DNA from: Paracoccus sp. JM45
GTDB lineage: Bacteria; Pseudomonadota; Alphaproteobacteria; Rhodobacterales; Rhodobacteraceae
Direction of reading: 5' to 3'
Assembly: GCF_003590715.1 (NCBI RefSeq)
Contig: NZ_QQVY01000001.1
Coordinates: forward strand, 620,001 to 684,000
Length of the DNA: 64,000 bases
Position numbers and translations under genes: made by a program. Positions within the stretch are counted from its first letter, which is position 1. Every line of letters starts with the position of its first letter. The notes under the pieces were generated by a model that worked only from the letters and a program-made list of their open reading frames with translations, did no database searches and was not told the origin of the DNA. Shown one piece after another: positions 36,134 to 44,403 of this stretch.

Positions 36134-36895
36134 TCAGTTGATCTCGGTCGGTTTCAGGCTGGTCGTATTGGCGGGCATCAGACCCAGCCGACGCGCCACT
36201 TCGGTATAGGCGTCGGTCAGGTTGCCCAGATCACGACGGAACACGTCTTTATCCAGCTTCTGACCGGTTTTGACGTCCCACAAGCGACAGCTGTCGGGGC
36301 TGATTTCATCGGCCACGATCAGACGCATGAAGTCGTTTTCCCAGACGCGGCCCAGCTCGATCTTGAAGTCGATCAGCTTGATGCCCGCGCCGTAGAAGAC
36401 GCCCGACAGGAAATCGTTGACGCGCAGGGCCAGCGACACGATGTCGTCCAGATCCTGCTGCGTGGCCCAACCGAAGGCGATGATATATTCTTCCGACACC
36501 ATCGGATCGCCCAGCTCGTCGTTCTTGAAGCTGTATTCGACGATCGGACGGGGCAGCAATGTGCCCTCTTCCAGACCAAGGCGCTTGGAAATCGAGCCTG
36601 CCGCAAAATTACGCACAATCACTTCCAGCGGCACGATCTCGACCTGACGGATCAGCTGCTCGCGCATGTTCAGGCGCCGGATGAAGTGGTTGGGGACGCC
36701 GACATTCGTCAGGCCCTGCATAAAGAACTCGGACAGGCGGTTGTTCAACACGCCCTTGCCCTCGATCGTTGCCTTTTTCTGGGCATTGAAGGCTGTCGCA
36801 TCATCCTTGAAGTACTGGATAAGCGTCCCCGGTTCCGTACCTTCGTACAGAACCTTGGCTTTGCCTTCGTAAACCTTCTTGCGCCGCGGTGCCAT
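36134..36895 (-). CDS. purC: Phosphoribosylaminoimidazole-succinocarboxamide synthase
   Basis: Joins aspartate to CAIR in purine synthesis. The 253-residue product has [20 protein letters not shown] at the start, [15 protein letters not shown], the [16 protein letters not shown] motif and [32 protein letters not shown], which are PurC signatures. ATG at 36895 matches the family N-terminus; an in-frame start at 36925 adds ten residues. Divergent from the zeta-type inhibitor gene. Confidence 0.97.
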   Translation of the reverse strand: MAPRRKKVYEGKAKVLYEGTEPGTLIQYFKDDATAFNAQKKATIEGKGVLNNRLSEFFMQGLTNVGVPNHFIRRLNMREQLIRQVEIVPLEVIVRNFAAGSISKRLGLEEGTLLPRPIVEYSFKNDELGDPMVSEEYIIAFGWATQQDLDDIVSLALRVNDFLSGVFYGAGIKLIDFKIELGRVWENDFMRLIVADEISPDSCRLWDVKTGQKLDKDVFRRDLGNLTDAYTEVARRLGLMPANTTSLKPTEIN

Positions 36896-37025
36896 TGCCC
36901 CACCGTCCTTTCGGATGTCTCTCAAAGACGCGGCTTAGCGCAGAAAGGCATCTGGGGGCAATACGAGGCTTGCGAGATGGCGTGCGAATAGGCATATCAA
37001 AAGCAAGTCACAGCAGGAGGGACAC

Positions 37026-37340
37026 ATGTCCACGTTTGACGACCGTGAGCGCGCCTATGAGGCGAAATTCGCCCATGACGCCGATCTGCGCTTCAAGGCC
37101 GAAGCCCGCCGCAACCGTTTGCTTGGCGAATGGGCCGCGGAATTGCTGGGAAAATCCGGCGATGATGCCCGCACCTATGCCATGACCGTTGTTGCATCGG
37201 ATTTCGAGGAACCGGGCGAGGAAGATGTCTTCCGCAAGATCCAGACCGATCTGGACGGCAAAACTGACGAGGCCACAATCCGCGCCAAAATGGCCGAATT
37301 GATGGACACGGCACGCCATCAGGTCGTCGACGAAGCCTGA
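37026..37340 (+). CDS. DUF1476 protein, F1-ATPase inhibitor zeta subunit
   Basis: A 104-residue four-helix protein. DUF1476 proteins are the zeta subunit of alphaproteobacterial F1Fo-ATP synthase, shown in Paracoccus denitrificans to block ATP hydrolysis by F1. The N-terminus MSTFDDRERAYEAKFAHDAD and LRFKAEARRNRLLGEWAAEL are characteristic. AGGAGG lies 6 bases before the ATG. It may hold the inhibitor of the F1 complex encoded at 3.2-8.1 kb in this window. Pairing with purC is common in this order. Confidence 0.93.
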   Translation: MSTFDDRERAYEAKFAHDADLRFKAEARRNRLLGEWAAELLGKSGDDARTYAMTVVASDFEEPGEEDVFRKIQTDLDGKTDEATIRAKMAELMDTARHQVVDEA

Positions 37341-37360
37341 GGTCGATGGAAATTCGCTAG

Positions 37361-37385
37361 AAAGGGGCGGCGACGCCCCTTTTTT
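37361..37385. terminator. Terminator between the zeta gene and the MATE gene
   Basis: Stem AAAGGGGCG / CGCCCCTTT (37361-37369, 37374-37382), GCGA loop, T run to 37385. It serves the zeta gene; the A3 on the left gives only weak function for the convergent MATE gene. Confidence 0.85.
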
Positions 37386-38707
37386 CATGCCTGCTGTGCC
37401 GCCGCCTCGGCGCGGGGATAGCGGCGCATCATGGTTACGGCCCGCGCGGTGTTCAGCGCCATCAGCGCCGCCCACAGCCCGTGGTTGCCCCAGATCGGCG
37501 GCAGGACCAGCACCCCCACCACGAAAACCGCCACCGATCGCACCATCGCATTACGCATATCGCGTGTCAGCGTCGCGCCGATAAAGATCCCGTCCAGCAT
37601 CCAACCCGCCACCCCGATCAACGGCGCAAGCCCCAGCCACGGCAGATAGACCCGCGCCTCGGCCCGCACCTGCGGGGATGTGGTCAGGATGTCGATGATC
37701 GGTCCGCCCGCGATGATAAACACCAGCCCCAGCGCGACCGCCCCACCCAGACCCCATTGCGAGGTCAGGATGGATGCCCGTCGCACGCGGTCGGGGCGGT
37801 GTGCGCCGACCGCCTGCCCCACAAGGCTTTCGGCGGCAAAGGCAAAGCCGTCCAGCGCAAAGGCCGTCAGCGCCATGAATTGCAACAGCACCTGATTGGC
37901 TGCCAGCGGCACATCGCCCTGCCCCGCGCCCAGAAACAGAAAGCTGGTCATGCAACCCTGCAGTAGCACGGACCGGATCATAATATCGGTGTTCACCCGC
38001 GCCAGACGGTCGATCTTGGCGCGCGCAAACAGGCTGGCGGTGTCGCGGGCCGACCTGATGGCACGGGCCAGCACATGCCGCGCCAGCCACAGGCCAAGCG
38101 CCAGTCCCGCCAGTTCCGCCGCCAGCGTGGCCCATGCAACGCCGCTGACCCCAAGGCCCAAGCCCAGCACGAACCAGATGTCCAAGCCCACGTTCAGCCC
38201 GTTTTGCAGCAATTGCAGCGCCAACACCGCGCGGGTGCGTTCCACAGCGATCAGCCAGCCGGTGATCGCATAAAGCCCGATGGTCGCAGGCGCCCCCCAG
38301 ATGCGGATGGCCAGATAGTCGCGGGCCAGCGTTTCCACCGCATCGGACGCAGGGGCCAGCTGGAAAGCGGCCCAGAAAATCGGCACCTGCAGCGCGATAA
38401 AGACAAGCCCCGCCACCGCAGCAATGGCCAATGCACGCAGCAGATGTGCCCCGACCTCCGCCTGATCACCGGCACCGTGGCTTTGCGCCACCAGCCCCGA
38501 TGTGCCCATCCGCAGGAACCCGAACACCCAATAGATGGATGTCAGGATCACCGCACCGATGCCGACCGCGCCAATCGCCTCGGGCAGTCCCAATTGGCCG
38601 ACGACGCCGGTATCGACCAGCCCCAGCAATGGGACGGTCAGGTTCGACAGCACGATCGGCACGGCGATGTTCAGGACGCGTCGATGCGTCAACACGGGGC
38701 CTTGCAT
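37385..38707 (-). CDS. MATE family efflux transporter
   Basis: A 440-residue, 12-helix multidrug and toxin exporter of the DinF-like branch. It starts with HRRVLNIAVPIVLSNLTVPL and LGLVDTGVVGQLG, and has FLRMGTSGLVAQSHGAGD, a hallmark of the family, plus a mirrored second half (NQVLLQFMALTAFALDGFAF). Substrates would be cationic compounds exchanged for H+ or Na+. It starts 1 base after the stop of the thioesterase gene, so the three minus-strand genes form one unit. Confidence 0.92.
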   Translation of the reverse strand: MQGPVLTHRRVLNIAVPIVLSNLTVPLLGLVDTGVVGQLGLPEAIGAVGIGAVILTSIYWVFGFLRMGTSGLVAQSHGAGDQAEVGAHLLRALAIAAVAGLVFIALQVPIFWAAFQLAPASDAVETLARDYLAIRIWGAPATIGLYAITGWLIAVERTRAVLALQLLQNGLNVGLDIWFVLGLGLGVSGVAWATLAAELAGLALGLWLARHVLARAIRSARDTASLFARAKIDRLARVNTDIMIRSVLLQGCMTSFLFLGAGQGDVPLAANQVLLQFMALTAFALDGFAFAAESLVGQAVGAHRPDRVRRASILTSQWGLGGAVALGLVFIIAGGPIIDILTTSPQVRAEARVYLPWLGLAPLIGVAGWMLDGIFIGATLTRDMRNAMVRSVAVFVVGVLVLPPIWGNHGLWAALMALNTARAVTMMRRYPRAEAAAQQA

Positions 38708-38708
38708 C

Positions 38709-39209
38709 TTATGGCTGCGGCATCAGGAAATGGCCGGTCGCCTGTGCGATCAGGCGGGCACGGTTGTCCTGCCACGCCTCGACCTGAACCGAAGCATAGC
38801 GCCGCCCCGACCGCACGACGCGGGCGCGGGCATAGACATCCCGCGGCAGGCCCGACCGCAGGTAATCGACGGTGAAATCGATGGTCTTGGGCAGGCGCGG
38901 CAGGCTGTCGGGGATGGCGGCATCGGGGGCGATACGTCCCGATTCCAGATCCTCCCACATGCCGGCCCATGACAGCTCGATAATGGCCGCAACCTCAAGA
39001 AAGGCTGCTGTCACGCCGCCGTGGATGGCAGGCAGGCGGGGGTTGCCGATCAGCTTGCCGTCATAGGGCATGGTCGCGGTCAGTTCGTCCCCGCGCCGGT
39101 CGAACTGGATGCCCAGCCAGCCGATATAGGGAACGCCTTTGACCAGCGCGTTCAGCGCCGAATCACGACGCGCCTTGATCTGTTGCAGCGGTTCGTTGCG
39201 GTCGCCCAT
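38709..39209 (-). CDS. Hotdog-fold thioesterase (PaaI-like)
   Basis: A 166-residue acyl-CoA thioesterase family member. The core motif is RLPAIHGGVTAAFLEVAAII, with the catalytic region following, and LPKTIDFTVDYLRSGLPRDV marks the second half of the hotdog. ATG 39209 has GAGG 5 bases upstream; a GTG at 39215 overlaps the previous stop. A homologous but distinct thioesterase gene lies directly upstream. Confidence 0.87.
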   Translation of the reverse strand: MGDRNEPLQQIKARRDSALNALVKGVPYIGWLGIQFDRRGDELTATMPYDGKLIGNPRLPAIHGGVTAAFLEVAAIIELSWAGMWEDLESGRIAPDAAIPDSLPRLPKTIDFTVDYLRSGLPRDVYARARVVRSGRRYASVQVEAWQDNRARLIAQATGHFLMPQP

Positions 39210-39211
39210 GA

Positions 39212-39664
39212 TCACCTCTCTACCGTGAAGGCGGCGGTTGCGGTCGCCACGGGGTTGTCGCTGTCTTCATCCAGTGCGACGGCACGCATGAACGCCACAC
39301 TTCGGGTCATATGGTAACATTCGGCCCGTGCGGAGATGCGCTGGCCCGGCGTTGCGGTCCGCATGTAATCAATGCGCAAGTCGATCGTCGCTGTGGATTT
39401 CGGGTTTGAGGGGTGCAGGATCACCGCCGCCCCGCAGCAGGTGTCCATCAGCGTGAAGACAACACCGCCGTGGATGACACCGGTGCGCGGATCACCGACC
39501 AGATGTTCGGCCCATGGCATGCTGATCACGGCCCGCCCTTCGCCCAGATCATCGACGCGCATGTCAAGGGCGCGGGCATGGGGGATTGCCTCGATGAACT
39601 GCTGGGCAATGCGTGTGCGATCTGCCTTATCGGCATCGCTGCTGGCCTCGGTCGGGTCGGACAT
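39212..39664 (-). CDS. Hotdog-fold thioesterase (PaaI-like)
   Basis: A 150-residue PaaI-type thioesterase. RTGVIHGGVVFTLMDTCCGA is the HGG active-site motif with helix, and KSTATIDLRIDYMRTATPGQ the beta-strand core. It is a paralogue of the next gene and overlaps it if the latter starts at 39215. It is divergent from the MerR/beta-oxidation cluster, whose acyl-CoA products it may act on. Confidence 0.88.
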   Translation of the reverse strand: MSDPTEASSDADKADRTRIAQQFIEAIPHARALDMRVDDLGEGRAVISMPWAEHLVGDPRTGVIHGGVVFTLMDTCCGAAVILHPSNPKSTATIDLRIDYMRTATPGQRISARAECYHMTRSVAFMRAVALDEDSDNPVATATAAFTVER

Positions 39665-39713
39665 CCATGTCTCCTGCGTGTTTCCTGATGCTTAGCCGTC
39701 GCGGGGGGGCGCA

Positions 39714-39741
39714 CTCAACCCTCATGCGCGATTCGGTTGAG
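39714..39741. promoter_or_regulatory. Inverted repeat in the thioesterase/MerR divergent region
   Basis: CTCAACC / GGTTGAG (39714-39720, 39735-39741) around 14 bases. A second feature, CTTAAGTTTACGCAAAG at 39758-39774, resembles the TTTACG half-sites reported for LiuR-type MerR proteins. Either could be the control site for both directions. Confidence 0.35.
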
Positions 39742-39796
39742 AAAAGCACGGACAGCACTTAAGTTTACGCAAAGGGAATTCGTCGAGGAGGCGCAG

Positions 39797-40174
39797 ATGC
39801 CCGAAGACCAGATCAGCTTCAAGGAAATGTGCGCGCGTTTCGACGTCACACCGCGAACGCTGCGCTATTATGAATATATCGAACTGCTGAAGCCGCATAA
39901 GGAAGGCCGCGCCCGCTTCTATGGCTCGCGCGAGGTGGCCCGCATGACGCTGATCCTGCGGGGCCGGCGCTTCGGGTTCAGTCTGGAAGATATCCGCCAG
40001 TGGCTGCAGATCTATGATAAGAAAGGGTCCAGGGAACAATATCAGGTCTGGATTGAAATGGCCCAGCGCCAGCTGGATGTTCTGGACCAGCAGATCAAGG
40101 ATATGCAGGCCGCCCGCGCCGATCTGGCGCAACTGCGACAGACCAGTGCCGGTGAACTGTCCCGTATGGAATGA
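39797..40174 (+). CDS. MerR-family transcriptional regulator (first of a tandem pair)
   Basis: A 125-residue regulator. It has a MerR helix-turn-helix with MCARFDVTPRTLRYYEYIEL and wing KPHKEGRARFYGSREVARMT, then LILRGRRFGFSLEDIRQWLQ and a coiled-coil dimerisation helix. No cysteine metal site is seen, so it is not a metal sensor. GGAGG lies 5 bases before ATG 39797. It is a paralogue of the next gene; related MerR proteins (LiuR type) control branched-chain and fatty acid breakdown, which fits its place before the beta-oxidation genes. Confidence 0.88.
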   Translation: MPEDQISFKEMCARFDVTPRTLRYYEYIELLKPHKEGRARFYGSREVARMTLILRGRRFGFSLEDIRQWLQIYDKKGSREQYQVWIEMAQRQLDVLDQQIKDMQAARADLAQLRQTSAGELSRME

Positions 40175-40207
40175 CGCCACGGCAGATGCCTGTCGTGACG
40201 CCGCGTC

Positions 40208-40240
40208 TTGCTTACGTTCGCGTCAACTTGCGCCTATCTT
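40208..40240 (+). promoter_or_regulatory. Candidate promoter with MerR-type dyad before the second regulator
   Basis: TTACGT (40212-40217), 17 bases, TATCTT (40235-40240). An imperfect dyad TTACG-TTCG-CGTCAA (40212-40226) lies inside it, in the place where MerR proteins bind between -35 and -10. The TTACGT element is shared in part with the site upstream of the first regulator. Confidence 0.35.
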
Positions 40241-40288
40241 CAGGACAAGGACGGAACGCCGGGTTTTCAGGAGGAGGAGCCGCCCACC

Positions 40289-40687
40289 ATGTCCGAAGAG
40301 CTGATGACCATTCGCCAGATGTGCGACACATTCGAGGTGACGCCCCGCACGCTTCGCTTTTACGAAGCGCGCGAGCTGATCTTTCCCCAACGCAGGGGAC
40401 AGCACCGCCTTTATGACCGGCGTGACCGAGCAAGGCTGACGCTGATCCTGCGGGGTAAGCGTTTCGGGTTCAGCTTGGAACAGATCCGCCAACTGCTGGA
40501 GCTTTATGCCCACGGCAGCTCCAACAGCACCCAGATCGCGGCCACGATCGAGGTTGGAAGGGCGCGTCTGTCCGACATGGAACAGCAATTTGCGGAACTG
40601 AGCGAGGCGATTGCCGACCTCAAGACGCAGATCTCCGACGCTGAAATCCGGCTTGCCGCCGCGTCCCACGAACAGCCAACAGGATAA
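40289..40687 (+). CDS. MerR-family transcriptional regulator (second of a tandem pair)
   Basis: A 132-residue paralogue of the preceding gene with [40 protein letters not shown] and a longer coiled coil ending [19 protein letters not shown]. Like its neighbour it lacks metal-binding cysteines. A GGAGGAGGAG run precedes ATG 40289, with its end about 9 bases upstream. It is 4 bases from the acyl-CoA dehydrogenase start, so it is likely co-transcribed with and feeds back on that operon. Confidence 0.9.
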   Translation: MSEELMTIRQMCDTFEVTPRTLRFYEARELIFPQRRGQHRLYDRRDRARLTLILRGKRFGFSLEQIRQLLELYAHGSSNSTQIAATIEVGRARLSDMEQQFAELSEAIADLKTQISDAEIRLAAASHEQPTG

Positions 40688-40691
40688 CGCC

Positions 40692-42470
40692 ATGCCGATC
40701 TACAACCCGCCGATCCGCGATCTGCAATTCGTGCTGCACGACGTCTTGAAACTGTCGAACAGCGATCTTGCCGGTCACGACGAACTGGACCGCGATTTTA
40801 CCGAGGCCGTGCTGGATGCGGCAGGCAAACTGGCCGCCGATGTACTGGCACCGCTGAACCTGTCTGGCGACCAGCAGGGCTGTGTATTGGAAAACGGCGT
40901 TGTCCGCACCCCCGACGGATTCGACGCAGCTTTCAAGGCCATGAAAGAGGGCGGCTGGACCGCACTGGATTGCGACCCTGAATATGGCGGTCAGGGCATG
41001 CCCTATACCATGGGCGTCGCCACGGGCGAGATGTTCGTATCGGCGAACATGGCCTTCAACATGTATCAGGGCCTGACGCATGGCGCCTATTCGGCCATCC
41101 ATGCCCATGGCACCGACGAACAGAAGCAGACCTATCTGCCCAAGATGGTCAGCTGTGACTGGACCGGCACCATGAACCTGACGGAACCGCATTGCGGAAC
41201 CGATCTGGGCATGTTGCGCACCAAGGCCGAACCGCAGGATGACGGCAGCTATCTGATCACTGGCCAGAAGATCTTTATTTCGGCTGGCGACCACGATCTG
41301 GCGGAAAACGTCATCCATCTGGTGCTGGCCAAAGCCCCCGGTGGTGGCGCGGGCACCAAGGGTATCAGCCTGTTCATCGTCCCGAAATTCCTTGTGAAGG
41401 ACGACGGCTCGGTCGAGGAACGCAATGGCGTCTCGGTCGGATCGCTGGAAGAAAAGATGGGCATTCATGCCAATGCCACCTGCGTCATGAACTATGACAG
41501 CGCCAAGGGCTGGCTGCTGGGCGATCTGCACAAAGGCATGCGCGCCATGTTCACCATGATGAACGAGGCACGGATCGGCGTCGGCCTGCAAGGCTATGCC
41601 TGCGCGGTGCCCGCCTATCAGAACGCGGTGGCCTATGCCAAAGACCGCCTGCAGGGTCGTGCTGTCACTGGCGCACAGAACCCGTCGGGGCCTGCCGATC
41701 CGCTGATCGTGCATCCCGACATCCGCCGCAGCCTGATGGACCAGAAGTCGTTTCTGGAAGGTGCCCGTGCGCTGACCATCTGGGGCGCACATCTGATTGA
41801 CCGCAGCCATCTGGCCAATGACGCCGAGGCCGAAGGTCTGGTGTCGCTGATGACCCCCGTCATCAAAGGCTTTCTGACCGACAAGGGTTTTGACACTGCG
41901 GTTCAGGCCCAACAGGTCTTTGGCGGTCATGGCTATGTCGAAGAATGGGGCATGTCGCAATTCGTCCGCGATGCGCGCATCACCATGATTTACGAAGGCG
42001 CGAATGGCGTGCAGGCATTGGATCTGGTCGGTCGCAAGCTGGCACAGGACAGTGGCAAGCATGTCATGGCGTTCTTTGACATGATCAAATCCTTCTGCAA
42101 GGAACATGCGGCCAACGAAAAGCTGGATGCCGATTTCATCACGCCTTTGAAAGCAGCCTCCAAGGATCTGCAATCGGCGGCCATGTTCTTTATGGAACGC
42201 GGGATGAAGAACCCCAATGACGCTTTGGCCGGTTCGTATGACTTCATGCATATGTTCGGCCATGTCACACTAGGCTTCATGTGGGCCAAAATGGCCGTTG
42301 CCGCGCAGGAGGGTCTGGATGCTGGAACCGGTGATGCGGACTTCCTGAAGACCAAGTTGGTCACGGGCCGTTACTATATGAAGCGTCAGCTACCGATGAC
42401 CGCGACCCATCTGGCCCGCATCCAGTCCGGTTCGGAAACCGTGATGGAGCTGGATCAGAACGCCTTCTGA
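40692..42470 (+). CDS. Acyl-CoA dehydrogenase with C-terminal extension (long FadE/DmdC-like type)
   Basis: An FAD enzyme of 592 residues that would form trans-2-enoyl-CoA. It has the ACAD core ([20 protein letters not shown] for the flavin site, [11 protein letters not shown]), the catalytic glutamate E435 in [17 protein letters not shown], and the extra C-terminal domain of the ~590-residue class. That class includes DmdC, the methylmercaptopropionyl-CoA dehydrogenase of marine Rhodobacterales, and broad acyl-CoA dehydrogenases; sequence alone does not decide. AGGA lies before ATG 40692. Followed by GST, thiolase and FadJ-like genes, which favours general beta-oxidation. Confidence 0.92.
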   Translation: MPIYNPPIRDLQFVLHDVLKLSNSDLAGHDELDRDFTEAVLDAAGKLAADVLAPLNLSGDQQGCVLENGVVRTPDGFDAAFKAMKEGGWTALDCDPEYGGQGMPYTMGVATGEMFVSANMAFNMYQGLTHGAYSAIHAHGTDEQKQTYLPKMVSCDWTGTMNLTEPHCGTDLGMLRTKAEPQDDGSYLITGQKIFISAGDHDLAENVIHLVLAKAPGGGAGTKGISLFIVPKFLVKDDGSVEERNGVSVGSLEEKMGIHANATCVMNYDSAKGWLLGDLHKGMRAMFTMMNEARIGVGLQGYACAVPAYQNAVAYAKDRLQGRAVTGAQNPSGPADPLIVHPDIRRSLMDQKSFLEGARALTIWGAHLIDRSHLANDAEAEGLVSLMTPVIKGFLTDKGFDTAVQAQQVFGGHGYVEEWGMSQFVRDARITMIYEGANGVQALDLVGRKLAQDSGKHVMAFFDMIKSFCKEHAANEKLDADFITPLKAASKDLQSAAMFFMERGMKNPNDALAGSYDFMHMFGHVTLGFMWAKMAVAAQEGLDAGTGDADFLKTKLVTGRYYMKRQLPMTATHLARIQSGSETVMELDQNAF

Positions 42471-42482
42471 TCCCCGATCACC

Positions 42483-42507
42483 ACAGGGGCGCGACCTGCG
42501 CCCCTGT
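42483..42507 (+). other. Hairpin between acyl-CoA dehydrogenase and GST genes
   Basis: A 10-bp perfect stem ACAGGGGCGC / GCGCCCCTGT (42483-42492, 42498-42507) with a 5-base loop and no T tract, 12 bases after the stop codon. It may stabilise the dehydrogenase message or lower read-through into the rest of the operon. Confidence 0.6.
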
Positions 42508-42542
42508 CCGGTTCTGGCTGTGGCCCTGCGTAAGGAACATAT

Positions 42543-43184
42543 ATGACCGCTCAACTCTGGTGCTTTGGTGAATCGGGCAATGCCTATAAGGCGGCGCTGA
42601 CGCTGGAACTGGCTGGCTATGACTGGTCGCCGGTCTTCGTCGACTTCTTCAACGGCGAAGCCCGCAGCCCCGAATTCAAGGCCATCAATGCCATGGGTGA
42701 GGTTCCGGTTTTTCGCGATGGCGACCTGAGCCTGACGCAATCGGCGGTCATCCAGATGCATGTCGCGGAAAAAACCGGCCGTTTCATGGGCCGCGACCGT
42801 AACGAAACCCTGCGCTGGCTGATGTTCGACAACCATAAAGTATCGGCCTCGGCGGGTCAGGCGCGGTTCTTGCTGAACCTGATCCCTGCGGACAAACGCC
42901 CGGTGGGTGCCGCCGAATTCCTGCAAGGCCGCCTGAAGGGCGCATTGCAGGTGTTGGACACCCATCTGACCGGACGCGACTGGGTGGCCGATAGCGACCC
43001 CACCATCGCCGATTTCGCGCTGTGCGGTTATCTGTATTACCCCGAGCCTTACGGCTTTGATCGCGCGGATTGGCCCAATATCGACCGCTGGCTGGATGGC
43101 ATCGCCGCCCTGCCCGGCTGGAAACACCCCTATGATCTGATGCCTGGCAAACCATCCGACCGGGCACCCAAGGAGGACATATGA
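42543..43184 (+). CDS. Glutathione S-transferase family protein
   Basis: A 213-residue cytosolic GST. Thioredoxin-like N-terminal domain (LWCFGESGNAYKAALTLELA; the FGESGNAYK loop is the glutathione-contact region; MGEVPVFRDGDLSLTQSAVI is the G-site) and an all-helical C-terminal domain with TIADFALCGYLYYPEPYG. AAGGAA precedes ATG 42543. It lies in the middle of the beta-oxidation operon and overlaps the thiolase start by 4 bases (ATGA). A role in detoxifying a reactive enoyl- or hydroxyacyl intermediate is possible but not shown. Confidence 0.88.
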   Translation: MTAQLWCFGESGNAYKAALTLELAGYDWSPVFVDFFNGEARSPEFKAINAMGEVPVFRDGDLSLTQSAVIQMHVAEKTGRFMGRDRNETLRWLMFDNHKVSASAGQARFLLNLIPADKRPVGAAEFLQGRLKGALQVLDTHLTGRDWVADSDPTIADFALCGYLYYPEPYGFDRADWPNIDRWLDGIAALPGWKHPYDLMPGKPSDRAPKEDI

Positions 43185-44392
43185 CCGACGCCTATATCTA
43201 TGACGCCGCCCGCACGCCGCGCGGCAAGGGCCGCCCCGATGGCAGCCTGCACGAGGTCACCTCGCTGGCGCTGTCAGCCCGTTTGCTGAACGCCGTCAAG
43301 GAGCGCAACAACCTGCAAGGCCACGCGGTCGAGGATGTGATCTGGGGCAATGTCACCCAGGTCAAGGAACAGGGCGGCTGTCTGGCACGGTCCGTGGTTC
43401 TGGCCTCGGATCTGGATGAACGCATCCCCGGTCTGTCGATCAACCGCTTCTGTGCATCGGGGATGGAGGCTGTCAATCTGGCCGCCAACCAGATCAAGGG
43501 CGGCGCAGGTCAGGCCTATATCGCCGGCGGTGTTGAAATGATGGGCCGCGTTGGTATGGGCAGCGATGGCGCTGCCATTGCGGTCGACCCCGGTCTGGCC
43601 ATGCGGTCCTATTTCGTGCCGCAGGGGATCAGTGCCGATATCATCGCCACCGAATACGGCATCAGCCGCGACGATGCCGACAAGCTGGCCGTCGAAAGCC
43701 AGCGCCGCGCCGCCCGTGCATGGGAAGAAGGCCGTTTCAGCAAATCCATCGTGCCGGTTCTGGACCAGAACGGCCTGACCATCCTTGACCGCGACGAATA
43801 TATGCGCCCCGGCACCGGTATGGACGATCTTGCCAAGCTGAAGCCCGCCTTCAAGGAAATGGGCGAGATGATGCCCGGCTTTGATAAGGTCGCGATGCTG
43901 AAATACCCGCATCTGACCCATATCGACCACATCCACCACGCGGGCAATTCCAGCGGCATCGTCGATGGCGCAGCCGCCGTGCTGATCGGTAATGCGGAAT
44001 TCGGCAAGGCGCACGGGCTGAAGCCCCGCGCCCGCATCCGCGCCACCGCCAAGATCGGCACCGATCCCACGATCATGCTGACCGGCCCCGTGCCCGTGAC
44101 CGAGAAAATCCTGAAAGACAGCGGCATGTCGATCAGCGACATCGACCTGTTCGAAGTAAACGAGGCGTTTTCATCCGTCGTGCTGCGCTTCATGCAGGCC
44201 TTCGATGTCGATCACGCCAAGGTCAACGTGAACGGCGGTGCCATCGCCATGGGCCACCCCTTGGGTGCCACCGGCGCAATCATCATCGGCACGCTGCTGG
44301 ACGAGTTGGAACGTCAGGACAAGCAGATCGGCCTTGCCACCCTGTGCATCGCGTCCGGCATGGGCGCGGCCACCATCATCGAGCGCGTGTGA
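43181..44392 (+). CDS. Acetyl-CoA C-acyltransferase (thiolase)
   Basis: Cleaves 3-ketoacyl-CoA to acetyl-CoA in beta-oxidation. The 403-residue product has the nucleophile Cys91 in [12 protein letters not shown], the His of [18 protein letters not shown], and the C-terminal cysteine in [12 protein letters not shown]. Many insertion loops are of the FadA/FadI type. A strong AAGGAGG lies before ATG 43181. It is between the GST and FadJ-type genes. Confidence 0.95.
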   Translation: MTDAYIYDAARTPRGKGRPDGSLHEVTSLALSARLLNAVKERNNLQGHAVEDVIWGNVTQVKEQGGCLARSVVLASDLDERIPGLSINRFCASGMEAVNLAANQIKGGAGQAYIAGGVEMMGRVGMGSDGAAIAVDPGLAMRSYFVPQGISADIIATEYGISRDDADKLAVESQRRAARAWEEGRFSKSIVPVLDQNGLTILDRDEYMRPGTGMDDLAKLKPAFKEMGEMMPGFDKVAMLKYPHLTHIDHIHHAGNSSGIVDGAAAVLIGNAEFGKAHGLKPRARIRATAKIGTDPTIMLTGPVPVTEKILKDSGMSISDIDLFEVNEAFSSVVLRFMQAFDVDHAKVNVNGGAIAMGHPLGATGAIIIGTLLDELERQDKQIGLATLCIASGMGAATIIERV

Positions 44393-44403
44393 GGAGCCAA
44401 AAC

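Noticed and set aside
40620..42263. 547-residue minus-strand frame opposite the acyl-CoA dehydrogenase
   Set aside because: Antisense shadow; the plus-strand product has the full dehydrogenase signature and catalytic glutamate.
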